From Rhizobium sp. P32RR-XVIII (GTDB taxonomy: Bacteria; Pseudomonadota; Alphaproteobacteria; Rhizobiales; Rhizobiaceae): a stretch of DNA of 64,000 nt. Every line of letters starts with the position of its first letter. The stretch's first letter is position 1. Below, piece after piece: positions 19,121 to 27,167 of the stretch. Made by a program: the position numbers and the translations under genes. The DNA is taken from NCBI RefSeq assembly GCF_012641395.1, contig NZ_JABAIH010000003.1, forward strand, positions 558,001 to 622,000, written 5' to 3'. A model generated the notes under the pieces. The model had not been told where the DNA came from and searched no databases. It saw only the letters and a program-made list of their open reading frames with translations.

Positions 19121-20353
19121 TCACCGTATCGAGACCGAGCGAAGCGGCGGCTCTAACGTCGTCATCGATGTCTCCGGTTCGCCGACTAACTCGTCAATTT
19201 CGTCTTTACGAAATCCGGAAGATTGCAGGATCATCCGAGAATGCTCTCCAAGCGAAGGTGCATGGACATGGCCGGCGCCGCGCATTTCAAGACTATTGAT
19301 CGGAAACCCTGGCGTCCGGACCGATCCGATTGTCGGGTGATCGAGCGTTAGCATCATGCCGTTTGCGTGGATCTGCGGGTGCCGAAGAAGATCGTCATAG
19401 TTCGCAACCGGCGCGCAAAGGATGTCGGCATGTTTCAGCGCCGCAAGCCAGTCGGTGCGCGTCTTTGTAATGAACCGTTCCCCAAGCAACTTCCGCATCT
19501 CCGTCCTGTTCGCGACTCTCTGCGAGGAAGTCGCAAAACGTGGATCGGCGGCCAGCGGTGCAAGATCCAGCACGTCGCACAGACGCTCCCATCTGCCGGC
19601 GTTATATGCGGCCACCATGAGCCATCCGTCGGACGCTTCGAAGGCTTCGTTGGGTGCGGAGTAGGGGGCCGCACTTCCGATCCGTTCCGGAACAAGCCCG
19701 TCGGCAAGATAGTTCGTGAGCGACACCTGCTGCAGTGCGATCGCCGAATTGAACAGGTTGACGTCGAGTTGCGCTCCCTTGCCCGTCTCAGCAGTCTTGC
19801 GAAGCTGCGCAAGGATGCCGGACACCGCGACATAGCCCGTGAAGACATCGACGATCGGAGCCTGCACCTTGGCCGGCTCGGCCCCCTCCGTTCCGATTAT
19901 ACTCATCAGTCCGCTATCGGCCTGCAGGATACCGTCGACTCCCGCCCGGTCGGCATAGGGACCCGTTTGCCCATAGGCGGATATCGAGGCATAGATTAGA
20001 GATGGGTTTGCGTTGGATAGCGATCCATACCCCAGCCCCAGGCGATCCATTACTCCCGGGCGCATGCTTTCAACCAGGATGTCGGCCTTGCCCGCCAGCT
20101 TTTTCGCCGCAGCAACGCCAGCGGGCGACTTGAGATCGAGCTTGAGGCCGAGCTTGTTGCGGTTGAAGCCATGGTAGAGAGCGCTATCGTTGCCGATCCA
20201 AGCCGGGCCGAGCTTACGCCCCAATTCGCCATCCGGCGATTCGACCTTGATTACGCGGGCGCCCATGTCGGCGAGCAGCATGGTGCACGTTGGTCCGGCA
20301 CCGATCTGCGTAAAGTCTATGACAGTGAGATTTTCTAGCGCGTCACGTAACAT
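19121..20353 (-). CDS. CaiB/BaiF family CoA-transferase
   Basis: A 410-residue class III CoA-transferase, which moves CoA between carboxylic acids. It opens VIDFTQIGAGPTCTMLLADMGA, written in part, a family hallmark, and the catalytic aspartate is D169 in PIVDVFTG, matching the numbering of the formyl-CoA transferase group. An upstream in-frame start at 20467 would overlap the preceding gene and is rejected. It lies between a hydroxyisobutyrate-type dehydrogenase and an aldehyde dehydrogenase on the same strand and could activate an acid for the thiolase/hydratase genes 4 kb away. Confidence 0.92.
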   Translation of the reverse strand: MLRDALENLTVIDFTQIGAGPTCTMLLADMGARVIKVESPDGELGRKLGPAWIGNDSALYHGFNRNKLGLKLDLKSPAGVAAAKKLAGKADILVESMRPGVMDRLGLGYGSLSNANPSLIYASISAYGQTGPYADRAGVDGILQADSGLMSIIGTEGAEPAKVQAPIVDVFTGYVAVSGILAQLRKTAETGKGAQLDVNLFNSAIALQQVSLTNYLADGLVPERIGSAAPYSAPNEAFEASDGWLMVAAYNAGRWERLCDVLDLAPLAADPRFATSSQRVANRTEMRKLLGERFITKTRTDWLAALKHADILCAPVANYDDLLRHPQIHANGMMLTLDHPTIGSVRTPGFPINSLEMRGAGHVHAPSLGEHSRMILQSSGFRKDEIDELVGEPETSMTTLEPPLRSVSIR

Positions 20354-20417
20354 TGTCTTTTCTCGCTCTATCGGCGGGGTTGCGCCTCGTCCGAGGAGGC
20401 GACCGCCGGAATGAAGG

Positions 20418-21326
20418 TCAGCGGCTGATTTCGACCCCAAAAGTCTCTTCAAGTTCCTTGACGACAACGGTCATGTCCTCGCTGGAATGGCCATGCGCAT
20501 GCGCCAGTTCGTAGAACTGTTTCGCCAGAGCCGACACCATCATCGGAGCTCCGATCGCATCGGCTTCGTTGACGCACAGACGGAGGTCCTTGCGCATCAG
20601 TTCGAGCCGGAAGCCGAAGTCGAATTTTCGGTCGATGATGCGCTCCAGAATCTGCTCGGTGACGAAGCTGCGGCCCGTGCTGGCATTCAGCATCTTGAGT
20701 ATAACGTCTGCGGAGAGGCCGAATTTGACGCCGAAAAGGATCGCCTCCGCGGCGGCGACGAGATTTGCACCAACGATCATGTTGTTGACCAACTTAAGAG
20801 CTTGCCCCTGGCCGACGCCATCTCCGACGTGGACAACGTTGCGACCGAAGCTTTTGAAGACTGGTTGCAGTTTCTCGAAAGCCCATCGGTCTCCCGAGAT
20901 CATTACTGAAAGCGTTCCGGCCTCGGCTCCAGCAGCACCGCCGGCAAGCGGTCCGTCGAGCGCGGTTATCTGACGTGCCGCCAGACCCTCGGCTACCTCT
21001 TTTGCAACGCTCGGGCCCGTCGTTGAATGATCGACGTAAATCTTGACCCTGGACCCGTGAATGACTCCGTTCTCACCCAGCACGACACGCTTCACAGTTT
21101 CGGGGGTCGGCAGGCAGACGAAGACTGCATCGACGGCATTCCCTACCTCCGAAGGCGAAGCGCACACCCTCGCGCCAAGTATCGCACAGCATTCCACCGC
21201 AGCCGCGTCCGTGTCGTAGACATGCAGATTGAAGCCTGCCTTCAGAAGATGCCGGACCATATGGGCGCCCATGGCACCGAGGCCGATGAAACCGATATCG
21301 TTTTGGCCGTGAAATTCAGTTTGCAT
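20418..21326 (-). CDS. 3-hydroxyisobutyrate dehydrogenase-family NAD(P)-dependent oxidoreductase
   Basis: A 302-residue beta-hydroxyacid dehydrogenase. The nucleotide fold begins IGFIGLGAMGAHM (11-23), the substrate loop is DGPLAGGAAGA (124-134) and the catalytic lysine is K178 in ALKLVNNM. A GGAGGAG site precedes the ATG at 21326, so the longer open frame to 21422 is not used. It oxidises a short 3-hydroxy acid to a semialdehyde or 3-keto acid. Together with the following CoA-transferase and aldehyde dehydrogenase it forms a minus-strand operon, divergent from an MFS carrier. Confidence 0.92.
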   Translation of the reverse strand: MQTEFHGQNDIGFIGLGAMGAHMVRHLLKAGFNLHVYDTDAAAVECCAILGARVCASPSEVGNAVDAVFVCLPTPETVKRVVLGENGVIHGSRVKIYVDHSTTGPSVAKEVAEGLAARQITALDGPLAGGAAGAEAGTLSVMISGDRWAFEKLQPVFKSFGRNVVHVGDGVGQGQALKLVNNMIVGANLVAAAEAILFGVKFGLSADVILKMLNASTGRSFVTEQILERIIDRKFDFGFRLELMRKDLRLCVNEADAIGAPMMVSALAKQFYELAHAHGHSSEDMTVVVKELEETFGVEISR

Positions 21327-21569
21327 GACGAGTGGCTCCTCCGCCGCGTTTTTGTCTCGGCAGACGAGCGCTTTTCGGAGCCGTTCTTCAAGTGAGATTT
21401 CGGTCTCGGTTGTTGACCGCAAGTCAACATCCCTTGGTCGGACGCCTCCGTTGAGTTTTTGTCAATCGCGCGGGCCGCAAAAGTCGTTCACAGCGATTTT
21501 GCGATTTTGCCATGCTGTGCCCCTCGGGTCCTATGGGAGAGACCTGCTTGACAGCATGGAGGATCAGCT

Positions 21570-22907
21570 ATGTCGGACGTCCCCGGCACAACGCCTTTTA
21601 CATCTGAACAAACGAACGAGAACGTCGGTGCGGCGACGGCCCTGACGGCCCATCAGAAGAAAGCGGTGGTCGCCGCGACACTTGGTACGATCGTCGAATA
21701 CACGGACTGGGTCATCTACGCGACGTTCGCATCGATCCTGGCGAAAGAGTATTTTTCCTCCGGGGACTCACTCACGGCACTGTTGTCGGTCTTTGCCGTG
21801 TTTGCGGTTGGTTTCGTGATGCGCCCCGTCGGCGGCGCGATTCTCGGTGCATTTGCCGACAGGCATGGCCGCAAGGCGGGGCTCACCCTATCCATCCTTC
21901 TGATGTCAGCCGCGTCCCTTATCATCGGCCTATGCCCAGGCTATGCGGTAATCGGCCCCGCGGCGCCGGTCATCTTGGTATTCGCGCGCCTCGTGCAGGG
22001 CTTCTCAGCGGGCGGCGAATTCGGCTCCGCATCGACTTTCCTGGTGGAATCAGCACCTTCAGACAGGCGCGGCTTCGCAGGATCTTGGCAATGGTTCGCG
22101 ATTAACGCAGGCACTTTGGTCTCATTCGTGCTCGGCTACATTCTGTCTCAATTCGGCAACGATTCCGGCTTGACGGACTGGGGATGGCGAGTGGCGTTTA
22201 TCGTCGCTGCGATCCTTGGGCTGATCACACTCTGGATTCGCCTGTCTGTCTCGGAAACTGAGGTTTTCAAAAAGCGCGTGGCCGTTGAAGGCGTTCAAAA
22301 AAGCCCAATGATGGATGTCCTGCTGAAACACCCGAAGGATGCTCTACGTGTCGTCGGCATCGCAATGTCCGGAAATCTGCTTAACTACGTGTGGATGGTC
22401 AGCTATCCGAGCTACATCCACCTGGTCACCAAGATGCCAATTGTCGATACGCTTCTTGTCGGCAGTGTCTCCGTGACCATCTCACTCTTCATTATACCGT
22501 TTGTGGGAATGCTCTCCGATCGGATCGGACGCAGGCCGGTGCTGATTACCTTCGCGATCGCGTCCGCGATCTGGGCGTGGCCAAGCTTCGCTCTGCTCGT
22601 ACCCGGCATCACATGGTTCCAGGCGACTGCGTTAATGACTGTATCGATGATCATCATGACGGGGTTCGCCGGTGCGGCGGCCGCCATGATGGCCGAACAA
22701 TTTCCAGCGCGGATCAGGGCGACAGGCGTCGCTCTTCCCTATGCAATCTCGGTCACTCTTTTTGGCGGGACGGCTCCTTACATCATGACGGCGATGAACG
22801 GCTGGGGATATGGCGATTTCATCTGGATCTATGTGGCCGCGATCTGTGTCGTCGCCGCAATCGTCTACGCCAGACTGCCGGAAACGAACGGACGCCCGCT
22901 GCGCTGA
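21570..22907 (+). CDS. MFS transporter, metabolite:H+ symporter (MHS) type
   Basis: A 445-residue twelve-helix carrier. The loop between helices 2 and 3 carries ADRHGRKAGL, and FSAGGEFGSASTFLVESAP in helix 4/5 is characteristic of the MHS group (ProP/KgtP/ShiA-like). It probably imports the organic acid degraded by the neighbouring operon, since it is divergent from that operon with a 240-bp shared promoter region. GGATCAGCT lies before the ATG. The exact substrate is unknown. Confidence 0.9.
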   Translation: MSDVPGTTPFTSEQTNENVGAATALTAHQKKAVVAATLGTIVEYTDWVIYATFASILAKEYFSSGDSLTALLSVFAVFAVGFVMRPVGGAILGAFADRHGRKAGLTLSILLMSAASLIIGLCPGYAVIGPAAPVILVFARLVQGFSAGGEFGSASTFLVESAPSDRRGFAGSWQWFAINAGTLVSFVLGYILSQFGNDSGLTDWGWRVAFIVAAILGLITLWIRLSVSETEVFKKRVAVEGVQKSPMMDVLLKHPKDALRVVGIAMSGNLLNYVWMVSYPSYIHLVTKMPIVDTLLVGSVSVTISLFIIPFVGMLSDRIGRRPVLITFAIASAIWAWPSFALLVPGITWFQATALMTVSMIIMTGFAGAAAAMMAEQFPARIRATGVALPYAISVTLFGGTAPYIMTAMNGWGYGDFIWIYVAAICVVAAIVYARLPETNGRPLR

Positions 22908-22936
22908 AGGATCAAGCGTCGGAGATATCGATCGAT

Positions 22937-22958
22937 GGCCCCGCCTGGTAGCGGGGCC
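22937..22958. terminator. Bidirectional hairpin between the MFS and LysR genes
   Basis: GGCCCCGC pairs perfectly with GCGGGGCC across a 6-nt loop, followed on the plus strand by CTCTTC. It sits between two convergent stop codons. Confidence 0.6.
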
Positions 22959-22967
22959 TCTTCGCAT

Positions 22968-23906
22968 CTATGGCTGCGTTTGTGTTTCCACGGGATTGAG
23001 CGCCGCAGATTGCGTGGCGGCCGCGGCCTGCTCCAGCAACCATATCCGGAAGCGCCTGAATGCAGGGTTGCGGAGACGGTTGCGGGGATAAATGAAGTAA
23101 TAGGTGAAATCACCGCGATCCAAGCTGTGCTCAAACGGCTGGACCAACCGCCCGGATCGGAGTTCGTCGAGGAAGAGCGCCTTCTGTGCGATCATGACGC
23201 CCTGTCCTTCGAGCGTTGCCTGGTACGCCAGGGTAGAGCTAGCGTACTTGTCTCCGGCATACGGATCCACGGTCTTGCAGCCCGCCGACTCTAGCCAATA
23301 GCGCCAATCGTCGGGACGGATGAAGGAGTGAAGGAGGTGTATCCGGCTGAGATCACCGAACTCGTTCAAGCCGTGGCTTTCGCGAAACGCAGGTGTGCAG
23401 AGCGGAACGAGTTCATTCTTCATAACGCGGTCGACTTCAACTCCGGGCCAGTTGCCGTCGCCCAGGCGGATCGCGCCGTCGACGTTCTCGCGGTCGAAAT
23501 CCACGGTCTCGTTGGACGTCGTCAGTCTGACTTCAGTGGTGTCGTTTGACGCGTTGAATGTGCTCAGCCGAGGTATCAGCCATTTCATCGCGAACGTGGT
23601 GTAGGCGCGCACACGCAGAATTTCCATCGTCCGCCGACCTGTCAGCTTCAGCGTCTCCTCACGCAGTCCATCGAAATGGCGGGTCACGGCGGCGAGATAC
23701 TGTTCGCCTTCGGTCGTCAGAACGATCTCGCGGGGGTCGCGTCGGAAGAGCTTGACGCCGAGATAAGTCTCCAGGCGCTGGACCTGGCGACTGACAGCTC
23801 CAGGAGTGACAAGAAGCTCCTCTGCGGCGCGCCGAATACTTTGCAAGCGGCCCGCGGCCTCGAAAGCGCGCAAGGGGTTTAATGGTGGTAGCGAGTCCAT
23901 GAGCAC
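22968..23906 (-). CDS. LysR-family regulator (GcvA-like)
   Basis: A 312-residue LysR protein. It opens LPPLNPLRAFEAAGRLQSIR and continues with AAEELLVTPGAVSRQVQRLE, the pattern of the GcvA subgroup. The effector domain contains DGAIRLGDGNWPGVEVDRV, also GcvA-like. It is divergent from the OB-fold/thiolase operon, with 117 bp between starts, so it is the obvious candidate regulator of that acyl-CoA operon. No clear palindrome was found in the gap. The effector is unknown. Confidence 0.88.
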   Translation of the reverse strand: MLMDSLPPLNPLRAFEAAGRLQSIRRAAEELLVTPGAVSRQVQRLETYLGVKLFRRDPREIVLTTEGEQYLAAVTRHFDGLREETLKLTGRRTMEILRVRAYTTFAMKWLIPRLSTFNASNDTTEVRLTTSNETVDFDRENVDGAIRLGDGNWPGVEVDRVMKNELVPLCTPAFRESHGLNEFGDLSRIHLLHSFIRPDDWRYWLESAGCKTVDPYAGDKYASSTLAYQATLEGQGVMIAQKALFLDELRSGRLVQPFEHSLDRGDFTYYFIYPRNRLRNPAFRRFRIWLLEQAAAATQSAALNPVETQTQP

Positions 23907-24023
23907 GAATATCTCGCGTGTTGCCTTTTAGTCAACGGTTTCGAGCGGCTTTGTCGTTCTGCCTCGGCGGCAAAATCAAATATTTTCAGGGTGCAAAACA
24001 ATCCACGATTTGCGGAGGAAACC

Positions 24024-24410
24024 ATGACTATCATCGACCAGGCGGCGCGCCCTGACGCCGCCGAAGTTTCCAAGACTGTGGTGCGTCTCGAAGCGTCCCG
24101 CGACAAATCCACCGGCAAGGGGATATTTCCCCGCATTCCTGCGACATCGCCCTCAGCAGATCGCTTCGAGCCGATCACGCTATCGGAGGTCGCCACACTC
24201 TACAGCTTTACCGTCATCCACCCAAATCCGAAAACTGGCCTGACACCTTTTGTATTGGTCTACGCGGATTTCCCTGAAGACGCACGCGTGTTTGGCCGCC
24301 TGGAGCTTCCCGAAGGACAGAGGCCGGCAATTGGCATGACGATCAGGCCGGTTTCCGAGCGCGCGGCTCCGATGAGTGCCAGCACCAGCTACACATTCGA
24401 ACTGGCCTAG
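24024..24410 (+). CDS. DUF35-type OB-fold protein without zinc-ribbon cysteines
   Basis: A 128-residue protein resembling the OB-fold half of DUF35 acyl-CoA-associated proteins: strands around TLYSFTVIHPNPKTG, PFVLVYADFPEDARVFGRLE and IGMTIRPV. There is no cysteine at all, so the rubredoxin-like zinc ribbon usual in the family is lost. The thiolase gene follows after 10 bp. Such OB-fold proteins are partners of thiolases or CoA-ligases, for example the BbsA/BbsB pair, so it is probably a subunit or chaperone of the next enzyme. Start set by GCGGAGGAAACC before the ATG. Confidence 0.75.
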   Translation: MTIIDQAARPDAAEVSKTVVRLEASRDKSTGKGIFPRIPATSPSADRFEPITLSEVATLYSFTVIHPNPKTGLTPFVLVYADFPEDARVFGRLELPEGQRPAIGMTIRPVSERAAPMSASTSYTFELA

Positions 24411-24420
24411 GGAGGCAGCA

Positions 24421-25572
24421 ATGAACGAGAACGTCTATATCGCCGGTGCTTCAATGACGGCATTCGGTCGCCACAACGATCTTTCGATGCAGGATCTGGC
24501 GCAAGCCGCAGTCAGCGGAGCTTTGAAGGATGCAAAGGTCCGCAAGGAAGAGGTCCAGGCGATCTACGCCGCAAACGTCTATGGCGGCATGGTCCTTGGC
24601 CAGGTCCTGATGCGCGATCTCGGTATCACCGGTCCCGCGCTCTACAACGTTGAGAACGCTTGCGCGAGCGGCGCGACGGCGGTGCATCTCGCATGCCACG
24701 CGCTCAAGCTGGGACTGTACGAGACAGTCGTCGTTTTCGGGGTCGAGCAGCTTACGAAACTGGGCGGCGGCACGATCCCGCTTCAGCGCAACGACTACAA
24801 GACCGAGCTCTACGCATCCATGGGTATGACTTTGCCGACCGTCTACGCGATGCGCGGCACCCGCTACCTGCATGAGCGTGGTGAAAAACCTGAACTTCTG
24901 GCCGGGATCGCTGTTAAAAACAGGTCGCACGGTGCGCGCAATCCATTCGCCCAGCAGCGTACCGAAGTCACGCTGGACGAGGTCCTAAAATCGCGGCTGG
25001 TCGCCGAACCGCTCACCCTTCTGCAGTGCTGCCCGTCCAGTGTCGACGGGGCAGCTGCGATCGTCCTTACCACGAAGCGTCCGACGCAGCATGCGAGGCC
25101 GGTACGCATTCTCGGATCGGCTGTCCAGTCCGGCCATCAAGAGATCGGGTCTGACGACATCCTCGACGCGGAAATTACAGCCCGCACCGCCCGGCTTGCC
25201 TACGAACAGTCAGGCGTTGATCCCAAAGATGTAAACCTCGTCGAGCTGCACGACGCGTTCACCATCGCAGAGCTCCTGTACTATGAAGCGCTACAGTTGG
25301 CGAGGCCGGGGGAGGGCGCAGCTCTCCTCAAGAACGGCGACACTGCGCTCGGTGGTCGGGTTCCCGTCAACCCCAGCGGCGGGCTGCTTGCAAAGGGCCA
25401 CCCGCTCGGTGCAACCGGCGTGGCACAGATGGTCGAGATCGTCTGGCAGCTTCAGAACCGCGCCGATGGCCGGCAGATTGAAGGTGCGAAGATTGGCCTG
25501 ACCCAGTGCACCGGCGGCGGCATCGCGGGCGTCGACCATGCCGCTTCCGCCGTTCACATCCTGGGGGTCTGA
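24421..25572 (+). CDS. Thiolase-family protein
   Basis: A 383-residue thiolase-fold enzyme close to the SCP2-thiolase or BbsB type. The nucleophilic cysteine is C81 in VENACASGA; the catalytic histidine is in KGHPLGATG, and the C-terminal cysteine is in QCTGGGIAG, so all three key positions are present. It would cleave or form a 3-ketoacyl-CoA. It lies 10 bp after the OB-fold partner and one base before the SDR gene, a tightly packed operon. Confidence 0.92.
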   Translation: MNENVYIAGASMTAFGRHNDLSMQDLAQAAVSGALKDAKVRKEEVQAIYAANVYGGMVLGQVLMRDLGITGPALYNVENACASGATAVHLACHALKLGLYETVVVFGVEQLTKLGGGTIPLQRNDYKTELYASMGMTLPTVYAMRGTRYLHERGEKPELLAGIAVKNRSHGARNPFAQQRTEVTLDEVLKSRLVAEPLTLLQCCPSSVDGAAAIVLTTKRPTQHARPVRILGSAVQSGHQEIGSDDILDAEITARTARLAYEQSGVDPKDVNLVELHDAFTIAELLYYEALQLARPGEGAALLKNGDTALGGRVPVNPSGGLLAKGHPLGATGVAQMVEIVWQLQNRADGRQIEGAKIGLTQCTGGGIAGVDHAASAVHILGV

Positions 25573-25573
25573 G

Positions 25574-26329
25574 ATGAGCCAGAAAGATATAGCTGTTGTC
25601 ACCGGTGGCGCCCGAGGCATAGGCCTCGGGATTGTGGAAGCGATGCTTTATGCCGGCTACAATGTTGCGTTGATCGATTTCGACACGGAGACTCTCCATA
25701 AGACCGTCGAGCAACTGCGCGTAAAATATCCCAACTCCGAAATTCTCGGCGTCCGGGCCGACGTCACAAACCGCAAACAGGTCGAAGGCGCTTTCGCCGA
25801 CATCCGGCGGAGTTTCAGCAGGGTCGACATTCTCGTCAACAACGCGGGTATCGTGCGAGACCGGCGCCTGGTGAAGATGGAGGAGGACGACTGGGATAGT
25901 GTCATCGCGACCAATCTCAAATCGCAGTTTTTGACCTGCAAGGCTGTCGTCCCCGGCATGATCGAACGAGGTTACGGACGCATCATCAACATCTCGTCGC
26001 GCGCCTGGCTCGGTGGATTCGGGCAAGCCAATTACTCGGCTGCGAAAGGTGGAGTGGTGAGCCTTACCCGCAGCTTGGCAATCGAGCTCGCTTCGGTCGG
26101 GATCACCGTCAACGCAATCGCGCCCGGCATCGTCGAGACGCCGCTCTTCCAGACGTTCACCACCGAGGTGCAGGAGAAACTCAAGAAGAGCGTCCCCATG
26201 CAGCGTATCGGAACTCCCGAGGACATCGCCCAGGCGGTCCTTTTCTTCGCGGCGCAGGCGAGCAGTTACATTACTGGTCAACTTATTTATGTCTGCGGTG
26301 GCCGCTCCCTGTCTAGCCCTAGCGTGTGA
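25574..26329 (+). CDS. SDR-family NAD(P)-dependent oxidoreductase (FabG-like)
   Basis: A 251-residue classical short-chain dehydrogenase. The cofactor motif is TGGARGIG (10-17), the structural motif NNAG (89-92), and the catalytic set S142, Y154, K158 in YSAAK. It is probably a 3-hydroxyacyl-CoA dehydrogenase in the beta-oxidation-like route with its thiolase and hydratase neighbours. The ATG overlaps the end of the thiolase stop region (one base gap), indicating translational coupling. Confidence 0.92.
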   Translation: MSQKDIAVVTGGARGIGLGIVEAMLYAGYNVALIDFDTETLHKTVEQLRVKYPNSEILGVRADVTNRKQVEGAFADIRRSFSRVDILVNNAGIVRDRRLVKMEEDDWDSVIATNLKSQFLTCKAVVPGMIERGYGRIINISSRAWLGGFGQANYSAAKGGVVSLTRSLAIELASVGITVNAIAPGIVETPLFQTFTTEVQEKLKKSVPMQRIGTPEDIAQAVLFFAAQASSYITGQLIYVCGGRSLSSPSV

Positions 26330-26336
26330 GGCTGCC

Positions 26337-27140
26337 ATGGCTGTTACTCTCACCATAGACAATGCTATAGCGACGGTGCAGCTCGACCGTCCGGAAAAAC
26401 TAAATGCCCTCGATGTGGAGCATCTTGTGGAACTGCGGAAGCACCTGGCTTCCGCATCTGCAGATCCATTTGTCCGGGCAATCGTTCTAACAGGGGGTAC
26501 TGGCCGGGCTTTCTGCGCTGGTGCGGATCTTACGGCCAGCAGCCAGAACGACGTTGGTGTAGCCGAAGGCTTCGGCCTGACATTGGAGGAGTCGGGTCAG
26601 AGAGGACTTTATATCCGACTTCTCGATCTTCGGGGGTTGCAGATCAAGAAGCCGTTGATTGCGGCGGTCAATGGATTCTGCCTCGGCGGAGGACTGGAGC
26701 TTGCGCTGCAATGTGATTTCATTGTCGCATCGCACGCGTCGTCGTTTGGGCTTCCCGAAGTCGTAGTCTCAAGCCTGCCAGGCGCGGGGGGTGTCCCAAA
26801 CCTACTGAAAGCCATTCCGAGGAACGTCGCGATGCGAATGCTTTTGACGGGCGAGCGGATCAGCGCGCAACGGGCCTACGACGTCGGGCTGGTGACTGAC
26901 CTGTGTCCGCCCGAAGAACTGGCCGCTGTGTCAGCCTCAATTGCTTCGAAGATCGCCGAAAACGGCCCTTTGGCAGTGCAGTTGGTCAAGATGCTTGCCG
27001 TGCAGTCGGAAAACATGGCCGCATCGCAGTCCCAGCAGCTTACCGAGCTCGCCTGGGGATTGCTGCGCGATACCGAAGACCGGCGCGAGGGCAAAGCGGC
27101 TTTCGCTGAGAAGCGCAAACCCAATTACCGCGGTCGATGA
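26337..27140 (+). CDS. Enoyl-CoA hydratase/isomerase family protein
   Basis: A 267-residue crotonase-fold enzyme. Oxyanion-hole segments are GRAFCAGADL and NGFCLGGGLELAL, with the glutamate-bearing FGLPEVVVS following. It would hydrate a 2-enoyl-CoA for the SDR and thiolase encoded just upstream. ATG at 26337 is chosen because the longer frame overlaps the SDR gene. It is the last gene of the four-gene operon and is followed by a hairpin shared with the convergent molybdenum hydroxylase gene. Confidence 0.92.
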   Translation: MAVTLTIDNAIATVQLDRPEKLNALDVEHLVELRKHLASASADPFVRAIVLTGGTGRAFCAGADLTASSQNDVGVAEGFGLTLEESGQRGLYIRLLDLRGLQIKKPLIAAVNGFCLGGGLELALQCDFIVASHASSFGLPEVVVSSLPGAGGVPNLLKAIPRNVAMRMLLTGERISAQRAYDVGLVTDLCPPEELAAVSASIASKIAENGPLAVQLVKMLAVQSENMAASQSQQLTELAWGLLRDTEDRREGKAAFAEKRKPNYRGR

Positions 27141-27141
27141 T

Positions 27142-27167
27142 CGCTGGCCCCTCAGGTGAGGCCAGCG
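27142..27167. terminator. Bidirectional hairpin between convergent operons
   Basis: CGCTGGCC and GGCCAGCG form a perfect 8-bp stem with a 10-nt loop directly after the hydratase stop. It overlaps the stop codon of the convergent molybdenum hydroxylase gene. Confidence 0.5.
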
